Below, piece by piece: positions 10,824 through 21,792 of a DNA stretch of 64,000 nucleotides (its first letter is position 1; every line of letters begins with the position of its first letter). The notes beneath the pieces are model-generated. The model made no database searches. It saw nothing but the letters and a program-made list of their open reading frames with translations, and was not told the origin of the DNA. Origin of the DNA: Lycorma delicatula (Eukaryota; Arthropoda; Insecta; Hemiptera; Fulgoridae); NCBI RefSeq assembly GCF_047948215.1, contig NC_134455.1:350701991-350765990 (forward strand), read 5' to 3'. A program made the position numbers and the translations under genes.

Positions 10824-11229
10824 TGTTGATATTATGCCTTATGTCTCTTACTTCTCATATCACAGACCAATGTTGAACAAAATTATCGTCGAATATTAGT
10901 CGAAATAAATATCATGTACCACTTAGTGTCTGTTTTATTTTAAAATTAAATTTAGTACGCAATGCCTCGTTTTTATTTCAATGCAATATACTAAAAGCGA
11001 CTGGCTGACATACAGACCGAAGAATTTATCTGTAGTCTTAGCCAAATAAAGGGACTAAAATTTTTCATTGGAGATTTTCAGTTTTGTTCAAAAAATACGA
11101 TGTTGGCTTTACAGTTTAATTCTACAGATAAGGTGGTCGGTATGTACCTCGGAGGAACTTCATCCAAGGTCTGTAATGTTTCACATTAAACCAACGGCCG
11201 TGCGCCCCGACACAGCCCTATCAGATTTT

Positions 11230-11875
11230 TTATTTTTATGTTAGACGTAAATTAATTTCATTAAATCTCAGTAAACAAATAAATTTTTGCGAAAAAAAAA
11301 TTTGTATAGAATTTACTTTTAAGAAAATTACTTAAATATCAATTGAACACACAAAGAAAAGTTTTAAGAAATGATTTAACCTTTACTATAAACAAAGCAG
11401 ATCAAAAACTGACAATAAAATATTTTATTAAAATTTTAAATCAACACAGGAATCATTTCAGTATTGGATAATCTTCAAAAACAAAATTAATTATTGAAAA
11501 TAAGTAAATAAAAAATTATTACAACCGTACTATTTTAAAAATTGTTTAATGTAACTCCGGGTCGCTGTTTACACTCTTTCGCTCGATTTAAAATTCTTTG
11601 TATAACTCTTCTTAGTAGATTCATCACGAATGTTTAGTATAATTTAAATGAGTTGAAATTTTTCATAATTAATTTTTTTTTTTAATTTACTGTTTGTTCA
11701 TATACTAACGACTTCAATGAATTCACACATAGTAACTCATTGGAGTTAGTTCAGGGGACTAAAACGATCTATCTCGCCCTTTTTTATCCAATTGTTCATA
11801 AATTTTATGTTAAAAAAATTCCTAATTTCTTGATAAAAATGAGAAGCCCTGAGATGTTAAAAACTCATTTTTTGT
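11230..11875. other. AT-rich intergenic sequence, no gene seen
   Basis: No coding motif or recognised repeat. Confidence 0.45.
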
Positions 11876-11879
11876 CCTA

Positions 11880-12005
11880 TTAGTGGAGGAACATCTTTTA
11901 AAAGAGGTGGCAAATTATTTTTTAAGAAATGTAAGTACACATTTCCCTTAAGGAGATCTTGAAAAATAAATTATTTGTAATATACTGGTAAGTAATAAGA
12001 CACCA
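11880..12005 (+). repeat. Short dispersed repeat Z, copy 1
   Basis: Resembles 37620-37745: both have an AGGTGGCAAATTATTTTT/AGGCAGGTTATTTTC start, AAGAAATGTAAGTACACATT and CCCTTAAGG, then AAAAATAAAT. Function unknown. Confidence 0.4.
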
Positions 12006-12076
12006 CAGGGTAACGTAAAATCTGTATAGGAAACAACTTCGTTATATGGATTTCAGAATCTGGGATATAGTAGTTT

Positions 12077-12240
12077 GGCCGGTCTCCGAAGCGGAATGCT
12101 AGCGTTTCGGCCTTTCATTTGAAGGATCCAGGTTGGAATACCGTTCAAACATGAGATATTTCGTACACGAAAAAAATTTCCATTACATATTTCTGCGCCA
12201 CAAGCTTCAAACTTATATGATGAATTAATCATAAAAAAAG
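12077..12240 (+). mobile_element. SINE1B (tRNA-derived)
   Basis: Begins with a degraded tRNA-like head (GGCCGGTCTCCGAAGCGG, GGCCTTTCATTTGAAGGATC, B-box-like GGTTGGAATACC) and ends CACAAGCTTCAAACTTATATG then GATGAATTAATCATAAAAAAA. Same 3' part as 18372-18535 and 58345-58495, different from SINE1 proper. Confidence 0.65.
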
Positions 12241-12499
12241 TTTAAAATCTATTCATCACCAATCATTTTGTTTAGAATTCAAATTTTTATAGTCAAATTT
12301 GTGTTATGGGTAGGTAGGGTCAGCGGGAATCCTGATACTCTATACGTATGCGTCACGTTATATGTTGTTATAGTCTTCTGTAGGGCAGGTAATGTGAGTT
12401 TCTGCACCATTAATAATAATCATCAAAAATCGAGATATCTATTATATATAATATACAGCATAGGTAGGGACAGTGAGAATCTTATAATTCAATACACAG

Positions 12500-12790
12500 A
12501 GTGTACCGGGACGTATTCCCCGAATTTCAGGTATTGATTCATGATACCAAAATGAGCAAAAACTTTCATAACGATATAAGTCGTATTTTGCTTTGTTTTC
12601 CTTCTGGATGACTTTTTGTGATTTTCAAAAAAAAAATATTTCTCAGGAACTCAGGAATATTTGACAAATTTAATTAAAGTAGGTAAACCTACTTTAATTA
12701 AATTTGTCAAATCTAATGCCTTATTCTAAAAAATAAAAGATTTTGAAAAAGTCACCTTCAAAAATGTCAAAATTACGGCCAATTTAATTT
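12500..12790 (+). repeat. Repeat E, copy 1, with a perfect fold-back
   Basis: Shares CGGGACGTATTCC, TTTCAGGTATTGATTCA and TTTTGCTTTGTTTTCCTTC with 58575-58720. Its right part (AGTCACCTTCAAAAATGTC) matches the reverse complement of 59760-59890. It is broken by the inverted repeat at 12661-12710. Confidence 0.6.
12661..12710. repeat. Perfect 24-bp inverted repeat, 2-nt spacer
   Basis: Bases 12661-12684 (core TTTAATTAAAGTAGGT) and 12687-12710 are exact reverse complements separated by AA. The related copy near 59770-59880 has only one arm. Confidence 0.95.
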
Positions 12791-12939
12791 TTAATCTTCA
12801 ATATCTTTGTACTTATTTGTTTAATCAAATGTTTACTCATTACAAAATTTATTAAGTATTTTATTTTTAACAAAATGACACCTCAATTGTAAAAATCCGT
12901 TGTTGCCAAACAATGGAGTTATTGCAGAAAATTAACTGT

Positions 12940-12990
12940 CTATCTCTCTCGCTCTCGCTCTCTCGCTCTCTCACCCTCTCTCTCTCTTTT
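12940..12990. repeat. CT-rich microsatellite
   Basis: Imperfect TCTCGCTCTC/CTCTCT tract next to a SINE2 fragment. Confidence 0.85.
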
Positions 12991-12995
12991 TCTAA

Positions 12996-13117
12996 TTAGC
13001 CTCCGGAACCACCGTATTACTTCAGAGGATGAATGAGGATGTTATGCATGAATGTAAATGAAGTGTAGCCTTGTACAGTCTCAGGTCGACCGTTCCTGAG
13101 ATGTGTGGTTAATAGAC
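12996..13117 (-). mobile_element. SINE2, 3' half
   Basis: Minus-strand SINE2 from the CCTCCGGAACCACCGTATTA end to GAGATGTGTGGTTAAT. The head-like half reappears at 13553-13660, so the SINE may have been split by the intervening 435 bases. Confidence 0.7.
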
Positions 13118-13460
13118 AATTAACTCGGCAGTACCCTTGCGCACCGTAATAATTTTTTGCCTGTTATTATTTTCTCCACTAAATATAACAAAAATTATTT
13201 ATAATAAGTAATAACAATAAAGAAATAAAAATTATGTCTTAATTTTTTTTTGGGGATTAGAAGTTTTTATTATATTCTTTTATTGTGATGAAAAACTTCA
13301 CATTTTTGAGTTCTTTAAATAAACTTATATTTAACATTTGGGCTAATAATGTCACCTAAATATTTACATTTCTGATTGATTTTTCTTTTGAAATTTTCAT
13401 TGCTTGGATTCGAAAAATTAGAAAATAAAATTGAACGTACTTTGTGTCAATAGGTTTTAA

Positions 13461-13551
13461 ACTTTTTTTTTTGTTTTCAGTCATTTGACCGGTTTGATGC
13501 AGTTGGAGAGCTGCATCAAACCGGTCAAATGACTGAAGACAAAAAAAAAGT
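13461..13551 (+). mobile_element. RTE-like LINE 3' end in a 41-bp fold-back
   Basis: Bases 13503-13551 match the last bases of the RTE-like LINE at 57880-57922 (GAGAGCTGCATCAAACC..GTCAAATGACTGAA then poly-A). Bases 13461-13502 repeat the same end inverted, including the T-run. One mismatch and one length difference in the homopolymer separate the arms; the spacer is 8 nt. Confidence 0.85.
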
Positions 13552-13552
13552 A

Positions 13553-13660
13553 AAAAAATATCTGGCTTACTAGGACTTGAACGCTGGAACTTTCAAATTC
13601 CACATCAGCTAATTTGGGAAGACGCGTTCACCACTAGACCAACCAGATGGGCTTACCGAC
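13553..13660 (-). mobile_element. SINE2, tRNA-like head
   Basis: Reverse complement gives TGGTCTAGTGG (A box) and the TTCAAGTCCTAGTAAGCC region (degraded B box), as in complete SINE2 copies. Confidence 0.7.
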
Positions 13661-14324
13661 AAATCTGTTAAGATAATTCTTTACTTTACACAAACCAAAA
13701 ATATTTTGTAGTCAGAAAGAAAATCTGCTTTGAAATCGATGCAGCTTGTCTGTTATACTGTTCTAATATACATACAAAATGTACAAGAAGAAATGAAAAG
13801 AATTTCAGGACATGTTCAAGAAGTGAAAATAATGAAAAGAAAGCTGTTGTGGCTGAAAACGCTTAATTTTTTAGTTATAGAATATAAAAAATCTCATCCT
13901 GATTTTTTGCTCCAAGGGTAACTGATATTATAACAACTTGATAGTTTTAAAGGTTTCTGATTTCAAAACTTAATTCAATAATTACAAAATCTATACCTCT
14001 TAATACCATTTGAAAAATTTGTTGTCAATCATAAAACATTTTTTGCTCAAAACACAATTTTTTAGGTTTGACGTCTGTATATTTCCGGTAAGCCAACAAA
14101 ATTTGTAGAGACTGTAATTATTTTAAAAAATTATATAAGTAACATACATTGAACAAGAATACTTCGGTAAATTTCATTTTTATTAAAAACATAGACTGTA
14201 AAAATGCATAATTAGAAACGACATAAAAATACGGTTTCTGCAAAATTCACTTTATTAATTTATATGGAAAGAAATTATCCGGATGAGTGTGACAAAAATG
14301 TTATTTAAAAGTGAATGAAACGTA

Positions 14325-14692
14325 AAAAGTAGAAAAAAAAAAACGTGGCGAGACTCGAACCTTATCTCCAAAACGCATGAGGGTACCGGTGCAGCAGCGT
14401 TAGCCACCACACCAGCCCCGTCAATAGGTGACAGCAAATGTCGAAGAGAGGCTATATTAGCAACACGAACGCTTATCAAAATTAAACAGATCCCGGCCAT
14501 ATTGTTCCGTCGTCATTGGATTTCTTATACGAGCATTTCTATAAAGTTGTATTCCTTATATATTTAGTTAGATCTGATAAAACATGAAAATAAATATCAC
14601 CTATCATTTATACTTAAATAAGGGTATACAATTTATTATTTAATCCTTTTACCTAAATAAATGTGTGCAAATTATTCAAATTTTCAGGTTGA
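14325..14692 (-). repeat. Repeat T, copy 1 (tRNA-like block at its 3' end)
   Basis: About 90% alike by eye to 32958-33343. Read on the minus strand, the unit starts GTCAACCTGAAAATTTGAA and runs through about 250 AT-rich bases. It ends in a tRNA-like block with an A-box-like TGGTGTGGTGG and the B box GGTTCGAGTCTCGCC, followed by a T-run (A-run at 14333-14343 on the plus strand). The small open frame across it has no motif. Confidence 0.75.
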
Positions 14693-14788
14693 CGAGATTT
14701 TGTAGAATATTTGAACATTTTTTAAATATAAAATATTTTTAATACTTATTATTAGTCATTTGGTATGATAACCCACATATTATAACAA

Positions 14789-15330
14789 GATTTTTTTTTG
14801 TCTTAAGTCATTTGACTGGTTTGATGTAGCTCTCCAAGATTCCCTATCTAGTGCTAGTCGTTTCATTTCAGTATACTCTCTACATCCTACATCCCTAACA
14901 ATTTGTTTTACATATTCCAAACGTGGCCTGCCTACACAATTTTTTCCTTCTATCTGCCCTTCCAATATTAAAGCGACTATTCCAGGATGCCTTAGTATGT
15001 GGCCTATAAGTCTGTCTCTTCTTTTAACTATATTTTTCCAAATGCTTCTTTCTTCATCTATTTGCCGCAATACCTCTTCATTTGTCACTTAATCCACCCA
15101 TCTGATTTTTAACATTCTCCTATAGCACCACATTTCAAAAGCTTCTAATCTTTTCTTCTCAGATACTATTAGGATATTGTCCAAGTTTCACTTCCATATA
15201 AAGCGACACTCCAAACATATACTTTCAAAAATCTTTTCCTGACATTTAAATTAATTTTTGATGTAAACAAATTATATTTCTTACTGAAGGTTCGTTTCGC
15301 TTGTGCTATTCGGCATTTTATATAGCTCCT
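14789..15330 (-). pseudogene. RTE-like LINE, 3' part of ORF2, antisense
   Basis: On the minus strand the frame 15088-14780 encodes the C-terminal tail of an endonuclease/reverse-transcriptase LINE. It reads TNEEVLRQIDEERSIWKN, GHILRHPGIV, ILEGQIEGK..GRPR, REYTEMKRLALDRESW, ending at the diagnostic CAGTCATTTGAC-type 3' end and poly-A. Upstream (15120-15330) the thumb region is readable in another frame (RKRFLKVYVWSVALYGSETW). It is 5'-truncated at about 15330. The C-terminal part is almost the same protein as that at 57600-57900, so the two are one family. RTE is my best guess at the clade. Confidence 0.8.
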
Positions 15331-16310
15331 GTTTTAAACAAGTGACAGAAATTTAGAAGCAGCGTAACGTCTCCAGATAATAAATTTTTAACCTCTAAAT
15401 ACAGGTTTTCTTCCAGAAGAAACCTTTTTTCTTTATTTTTTCATTGTAGAATATGTCCTGAAATCTTTCCGTTTCTTCTGAGAAATTTTGTGTAATAAAT
15501 CCTCTTCTCTATCTTTTCGTAGCACATTCATAAGTTTCAACCTTTACCATTATATATTTACCACATATTAACATTAAATGATTTATAAAATCAAACAGGA
15601 CATTAATCCTGGTCGATAATTTCAATGGATTAATATCATTACTTCCCATCCGTCCTCCTTCTACCTACATAAGCATACCGTCAGTATTATGTAGGTTTTG
15701 TAGTTTAATCTACATCCGCGCGCGCGAAGTAAATAAAACATCCTAAACAGAAGAAGAAAGATTATTACGTTAAATGAAATCTTTACGTGTAACCTACACT
15801 TCTTTTTTCTTTTTCTTACTGTTTTTTTTTTCTTTTTTTACTATCATGAACAATATAGTGAATGGGTTCTCCAGATCGGCGTTAAATGTCCGAGGAGGTC
15901 GGTTATCTATTCTGTTTATCTTGGGTGGTAGTTTGTTAACACATGTAACGGTCTCATGGGAGGAAATAATTTCCGTCTAACATCCTATATACCCGTACAC
16001 CACTCTACTTTACCGTATTCTCTTTGGTCCTTATTACAACTGGCTATTTTGACGTGTCAACAATTGAATTGAACATACCCTCTATACTGAGTTGTAAAAT
16101 AGGCAACTTAAAGAAATACAATACGGCTATGAAACACTACCGTTTGCAAACAATAGAATTCATTTTGTTAGTTTTGACAATGCAGTATTGTCCTTTTTTT
16201 GTTATAATTCTAGAAAATGTTTAAAAATATACTTATATTCAACATTTTACTTTTCTAATATAGTTTCTAAATTTTCATTAAAAATATCTAATGTTACTTA
16301 TTTTTTTTTA
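15331..16310. other. AT-rich sequence, no gene seen
   Basis: A short unremarkable tract rich in T and C at 15800-15840. The open frames 15774-15980 and 16024-16224 carry no recognised domain. Confidence 0.4.
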
Positions 16311-16311
16311 A

Positions 16312-16870
16312 ATTATGAAAACCGGAGTGAGACAAGGCGCTGGTCTCTGTTCAATATTGCAACTTAAGATAAATGAAATAAAAAAATTGCTGGAAAATTT
16401 AAATATCTAAATTTAAACGTTTTAGCATTTGCTGAAGATCTGGTCGCTTTGACAAAAGTTATTAACAGAGACGTTAATCAAAATTCAAAAATTAGAAAAA
16501 TGTGCAAACATATCTGGTCTATAAATTTCATAAGAGAAAATAAAATAATTTTCCAACAATAATAGTCGAATCCAACAAAGAAAATTTCAGAAGAAATTCT
16601 ATCAAAAGAATCCAAAAATGTAAATATTTAGGTAAAGTAATTACCCTGAATCTTTTAAAAAAAGTATGAGTAAATGCCAAAACACAGAAATTTGAAGTGG
16701 TTTATCATATTATAAGAATATTTATAATAAAAAAACCTAATACAAATAAAAGCGAAATTAATTCACTATAAAACCATAGCTTCACCTGAAGAGTTAAATA
16801 AAGTCGATGGCCAACGGAATTTCTCAGTAAAAAATTTAGTAAAAATTTAAAAAAGAAAATATAAAAAATT
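16312..16870 (+). pseudogene. Reverse transcriptase relic (LINE, RTE/CR1-like)
   Basis: Reading across several frames gives the palm and thumb of a non-LTR reverse transcriptase. KTGVRQGAGLCSILQLKINE (motif B region) starts at about 16318. LAFAEDLVAL (motif C) has FAED in place of the catalytic F/YADD, at 16428-16439. IQKLEKCANISGL, RIQKCKYLG and KLIHYKTIASPEEL (thumb) follow. Frame changes and stops are frequent and the first aspartate of the pair is Glu, so it is long dead. No 3' end or poly-A was found. It differs in sequence from the 56-58 kb family. Confidence 0.65.
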
Positions 16871-17208
16871 AGAATATTTAAGCTTTTTGAAAAAAGGAAA
16901 CAAAAATAATTTGCTTCAAAAAAATTTAAAAAGATCTAAAATTATTAAATATTTCTATAAAAATAATTTCCGATAGACAATTTCAGAAAACTAATTCGCA
17001 CTCTTCAATATGGTACCCCCGCGAAAAGCAGCTGTGTCGATTACTACAAGCTTTATTTCTATCGAATTAATAAGAAAAAGGTTATGCACGAATAAACATA
17101 AAAAAAATATACGGATCAAATAAATAACCTAATTTTTTGAAGTCGGTTAAAAATTGAAAAAAATCTATTGAAAAATCCACGACTTTAAAAATCTTGAAAA
17201 ATATTTTA

Positions 17209-17850
17209 ACTTCCTTGTACGAAGTAAAAGAAACATCCTTTACTTCCCGGTTTTCAGATTTTAATGGAAAGATCCATTTTGACCATCCCCATTTTAACTA
17301 GTTTCGGCGTGACGTCTGTAAGTACGTATTTATGTACGTACGTTTGTATCTGGCATAACTCAAAAACAATTAGCCATAGTATGTTGAAATTTTGGATTTA
17401 GAACTGTCATAACACCTAATTATGCACCTCCCTTTTTAATTATGATCGACTGAACCAAAAGTGTCCAAAAATGCCCAAAATTAAAAGCATTTGGATTTTT
17501 CAAAGATATGTAATAAGTGGTACTTATTTTCATTGTTTCCAGAGTTGTAGCCCAATAAAACTTTTATTAATGAAATATTTGGATGTTACAAGGAAAGGCA
17601 CATCGGTTAGAATGCAAATTCATTTCCTTCTTTTTTTTTTAACTTTTTATTAGTTTAAATATATCCATTTATTAATAATTATTAACCTCTAATTGTAAAA
17701 AAAAATTTACAATAAATAATGATTCGAGTAACAAAAAAAAAGAAGAAAAATATAAAATATGAAATAAAAAATATAAGTATACAAAAAATATGCGTAATTT
17801 AATAGGCGTACAAGGAAGTTATGTAGAGTCCACATAAGATTTTTTTTGTT
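17209..17850 (+). repeat. ACTTCC-family repeat, copy 3
   Basis: Well-preserved ends: ACTTCCTTGTACGAAGTAAA at about 17210 and GGCGTACAAGGAAGTTATG at about 17806. The internal AAGCTCTC hairpin block is deleted compared with other copies. The open frame 17471-17653 is part of the repeat. Confidence 0.85.
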
Positions 17851-17989
17851 GCTAAACAAATCGTAGAAAATATTTAATGCACCATGAGATTAATCATTCT
17901 TTACTGGATAAGATGTATTAAACAATTCGTATCACTTTGACAATACAATTTTTTTTTCTTTTTAATGTGTACTGTGCATTTTTTTCAAC

Positions 17990-18302
17990 TAGCGAACAAT
18001 AAGTAATCCCCCCGTTCGGCCCAGTGAGATGAGGATGATATGATGTGTAAATGAGGTGTAGTGTTATACACGCTTAGGCCGACCATTCCTGAGATGTGTT
18101 GTTAATTGAACCCCAACCACCAAAGAACACAGTCTACAGAATTCAAATTCTCACCCGTATTCACAGTTTAAAATTCAAATCTGTATAAAAAGAAACTAAC
18201 GTTTACTAGAATTTGAAAGTCACAACCTTCGACTTCAAAAATATGCTGTTAAACAACTGATTTGCGATGATAAGTTTACCACTAGACCAGCCCTGTAGGC
18301 TC
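17990..18302 (-). mobile_element. SINE2 variant
   Basis: Minus-strand SINE2: body at 18060-18125 (GAGATGTGTTGTTAATTGAA), tRNA-like head at 18225-18300 (complement of GGTCTAGTGGTAAACTTATC). The 3' end differs from the standard form (CCCCCCGTTCGGCCCAGTG), as in the copy at 35850. Confidence 0.7.
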
Positions 18303-18371
18303 TCAACACAGATTAGACCATAAAAATTTGAAATCCAAATAAAATGATGGAGACTTGTGTTTAGTAGATTT

Positions 18372-18535
18372 CAAACCTTTTTTTATGATTAACTCATCAC
18401 ATAAGCTCGAAGCTTGTGCCGCGGAAATATGAAATGGAAATTTTGTTGCATAAGAAAAATCCCATGCCTGACCGTCATTCGACTCCGGGATCTTCGGATG
18501 AAAGGCCGAGACGTTACCACTCGGCCACACAGAAA
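18372..18535 (-). mobile_element. SINE1B, antisense
   Basis: The minus-strand head (TGGCCGAGTGGTAACGTCTC, GGCCTTTCATCCGAAGATCC, a B-box-like stretch) is followed by the CACAAGCTTCGAGCTTATG end and an A-rich tail. The open frames here come from the SINE. Confidence 0.7.
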
Positions 18536-18779
18536 CTACCTTATGAATTTAAAAGATGCATCTGGAACGACAGTTCTTTCGTCAAGTACAGTCTCGTTAC
18601 AATGCATTATGTATCCTATATTGATTAATACAGTATATTATACTACTGTATTCATTTAGCTTAAAGTGTGAAGAATAAACAAATGTTACATTTGTAAGAG
18701 ATCGTCATGATTCTACTGAGTCAATCCCGTGTATCAGTGCTGATTCACAACGCCGCCATATCTATATACAATACTAGCT

Positions 18780-19221
18780 ACCGGGTTTGTCAGTGGTGTT
18801 CTCTGGATTTTTTATTGTAAAATTACATGAAGCTATCATAACGAGATAAACGGGCACGTCTTTTGAGAAATGGTTTAGCTATGAATTAGCTCTTCCAGAA
18901 GATAGTTCGGTTATTGTTTTAGACAACGCCCCTTATCTTTCAGTAAAAAAAAAATTCCAGTCAAGTCTTGGAAAAAGAATGATATCAAAATATGACTGAA
19001 AAATAGAGTGATTTTTGAAGAGGATGAACTTAAGATCCAATTATCTCAAAGGGTTTCGCATATTAAAAGTGATTTTAATGTGAATAAAACTGATGAGGTA
19101 ACAAGATTCAGTGGCAAATCCGTACTTCGATTACCTCTCTATCATTGTGAACCCAACCCAATTGAGTTAATTTGGGAATAAATCAAAGGTTACGTAGCAT
19201 CAGAAAATACTGCTTTTAAAA
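18780..19221 (+). pseudogene. Tc1/mariner-superfamily DDE transposase relic, N-terminal side of a nested insertion
   Basis: A DDE-type transposase (DDE_3-like) can be read through stops and frameshifts. EKWFSYELALPEDSSVIVLD (about 18858) carries the second catalytic Asp in VIVLDNAPYLS. NKTDEVTRFSGKSVLRLP follows at about 19083, then YHCEPNPIELIWE (about 19140), which carries the terminal acidic residue, then IKGYVASENTAFKI, which ends exactly at the TA where the mariner sits. The frame resumes after the mariner at 20510. The first catalytic Asp lies in more degraded sequence upstream. No terminal repeats found. Confidence 0.75.
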
Positions 19222-19223
19222 TA

Positions 19224-20507
19224 CGAGGGTAAATCAATCATTATCCGCAATTTAGTTATGTTTTTGTTTATGTTGGTAGTACTGCCGTGTTGCATAGATG
19301 ACGCATGCGTGGTTTAATTGTTGTTATGTCTGTGCAGGCTTGATTCTGCTAGGTTACTTCCATTATCGCTGCCTTACCGTTAACCATGATTGCTCCGCTC
19401 TCTGTTTGCACCAAAGAAGAGCAACGTTCAGCGATCCGTTTTTTTGTGGTCGGAAGGTGTATCAGGGGCCGAAATTCATCGAAGGCTTTCGGTACAGTAC
19501 GGGAACAAGGTGTTGCCGCAACGGATGGATTGAAAAATTCAAAAATGGTCGCACAAGTGTTACGCACGACGAAGGAAACGAACGACCGTTTACCGCCACA
19601 ATGAGGAAAACATTGAGCGTGCACGTGACATGGTTTTCTTAGACAGACGAGTAACTATTAATGAAGTAGCACATCGTCTGCAAATTAGTCACGGTTCTGC
19701 CTACGAAATCATCCATAGCAGACTTGGGTTTCTTAAAGTCTGTGCAAGACGGGTCCCAAAACAACTCACACAGTCGCATAAACAAACGAGTTTGGACATC
19801 TGCTAAAAACATTTGGATCGCTATGGTAACGAACGAGACATCTTAAACAGAATCATCACCGGTTACGAAACATGAATCCATCATTACGAGCCGGAGAGTA
19901 AACGGCAGAATATGGAATGGAAACATCCAAATTCGCCTTGCAAAAAATGTTCAAGACCCAACCGTCCGCAGGAACATTGATGCTTGCGGTTTTTTGGAAC
20001 TCACAAGGCCCAGTACTGGAACATTATGAGGAAAGGAGCACGACAATAAATAGTGCGCGTTACAGTAAGATGCTTACTGCCAAGCTGAAGCCTGCAATTC
20101 GAAGCAAACGCCGAGGACTGCTGTCGGAAGGTATTGTGTTGTTGCCCGACAATGCCCGTCCATATACTGCTGTCCGCACTGCTGAAACGCTCCAGAAACT
20201 CAACTTTGAAGTACTGTATCATCCTCCGTATATACCTGAACTTGCCCCTTCTGACTACCACTTGTTTGGTCCACTCAAAGAAACATTAAGGGGGCGTCGA
20301 TTTACCTCGGACGAAACGGTGCATTCCTGGCTCGCAGCTCAACCGAAAACATTCTTTTTTGAGGGCATCAGGAAGCTTGTGCAACGATGGGCCAAGTGCG
20401 TTGAAATGCAAGGGGACTATGTTGAAAAATGATGTACATGTAAGTATCCTATTTGTAAGGCAATAAAATTTATAACTACATTGCGGATAATAATTGACAT
20501 ACCCTCG
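19224..20507 (+). mobile_element. Complete mariner element (1284 bp) nested in an older transposase relic
   Basis: Bounded by TA at 19222-19223 and 20508-20509. The ends form inverted repeats of about 28 bp: CGAGGGTAAATCAATCATTA at the left, and CGAGGGTATGTCAATTATTA at the right read inwards; both continue into TCCGCAAT. Length, TA duplication and ends are all typical of full mariners. The element is otherwise dead because of its transposase. Confidence 0.95.
19386..20432 (+). pseudogene. Mariner transposase, broken
   Basis: The N-terminal helix-turn-helix part is spread over several frames (KEEQRSAIRFF at 19413, GWIEKFKNGRTSVTHDEG at 19526, then INEVAHRLQISHGSAYEII at 19660). The catalytic part is intact in one frame from 19917 to 20432. 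It has LLPDNARPYTA (second Asp) and YIPELAPSDYHLFGPLKE (third Asp), with 34 residues between the two, giving the mariner DD34D signature. The first catalytic Asp, expected in a TGDETW motif, is Tyr (TAC at 19864-19866), and the following Trp codon is TGA (19873-19875). At least two frameshifts also lie in the N-terminal half. It therefore cannot be active. The lesion load fits a mid-age copy. Confidence 0.9.
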
Positions 20508-20509
20508 TA

Positions 20510-20706
20510 TCTGATGTTAATAATCTATGCTTAAAATCCTTCGATAAAACGGGCCAGCAGGAATGGAAAACTGTATAAACACTGTAACGGATACTATTGA
20601 ACCATATTATTGGGAAATGGATAACATAATAGAAAACAAATTTCAGCCACTCATTGTACCTCTTAATATTGACAGCACTACGGATTTCACGCAATCAGAT
20701 GACAAA
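20510..20706 (+). pseudogene. DDE transposase relic, C-terminal side of the nested insertion
   Basis: Continuation of the frame broken at 19221: SDVNNLCLKSFDKTG follows FKI when the mariner and one TA are ignored. Degraded C-terminal sequence follows (QEWKTV, then the complement of the open frame 20476-20694). Confidence 0.65.
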
Positions 20707-21790
20707 AACTGAGTTGAATTTATTATTTATTTATTTATCTTAGAAATTTAATCTAAAATATTAGTGAAAGTTTATTGTTTGTGGACAATTGACAGTCTAA
20801 TAACTCTTAAAAAACTAAAGGAAACTACGTAACAACAAACAATTTTTATGAATAAAATACTCACGGGTCATTATGTTCTGAAAAAGATAAGAAATATTTA
20901 TTGATCATTTAGCACGTCTTAATTTATTTAAATTTAAAATATATGTATAATTTTGCAAAATATAATAGCGCGTGATTGCTGAATATTAACTTCAAGTAGT
21001 TTCTTTTATATGAATCAGGATTTACAGGAGATGCTTGTGAAAGGCCGCCTGAACACTCGTACGCGCAGTCTGTTCACTTCTATAAGCCAACTGAATTACG
21101 TATAGTTTACAAATTTGTCACGATCTGGACAAATTTTATTGAGTAGTATAAATATATTACAGCAGTAACACATTGATCGTAGAACAAAACACTCCTTCCT
21201 TATTCTAGTTTACATAATACAGTGTATATATATATTTATATATATATATATTTTTTTTTCTAATGAGTTATTCAAGTTCAGTATTACTTACAGTGATCGA
21301 TGTAATCTAAATCAGCGGTTCCCAAACATTTTTATACCACTTATGTGAATTAAAGACCAGTACCTTACGACTGATATTAAATATGTTATTTGTCATCAAG
21401 ATAGCGATAAAGTTTTTCTTCAGAATAAAAAAACAATAACAAATTTCAATATATTTTTGAAAATATTTATTTATTTTATATAAAAATAATATATTAATTT
21501 TTTGTATTTATTACAATTTCTATAAAAACATTTGTTTACTTCACAAATAAATATTACTCGTACCTTATATATTTACTTTTATTACTGAATACAATTTTCT
21601 TGAAAACTAATAATTCTGTGAGAAAGATGGTGCTTCAAGTTCGAAGTTAAGAGATATCTGGATCAGTTGGAATAAATTTTAAGTGCAAATTAAGATCAAG
21701 ATTCGGTTTATTCTGAAACTTATTTTTTACTGTCCATAGCAGAGAATCCAGAGCATAAAAAACTGGATTAAAAAAATTTGGACATTAAAA
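20707..21790. other. AT-rich sequence, no gene; possible hAT-type end
   Basis: Contains a TA tract (21222-21250). At 21312-21332 there is CAGCGGTTCCCAAACATTTTT, similar to the CAG-GGTTCNCAAAC inverted ends of hAT elements. No matching second end was found, so this is only a possible terminal remnant. Confidence 0.35.
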
Positions 21791-21792
21791 AT

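Noticed and set aside
14255..14500. Minus-strand open frame overlapping repeat T
   Set aside because: Overlaps a dispersed tRNA-like repeat and has no domain.
21312..21332. hAT transposon end
   Set aside because: Only one end-like motif; no partner end, target duplication or transposase nearby.
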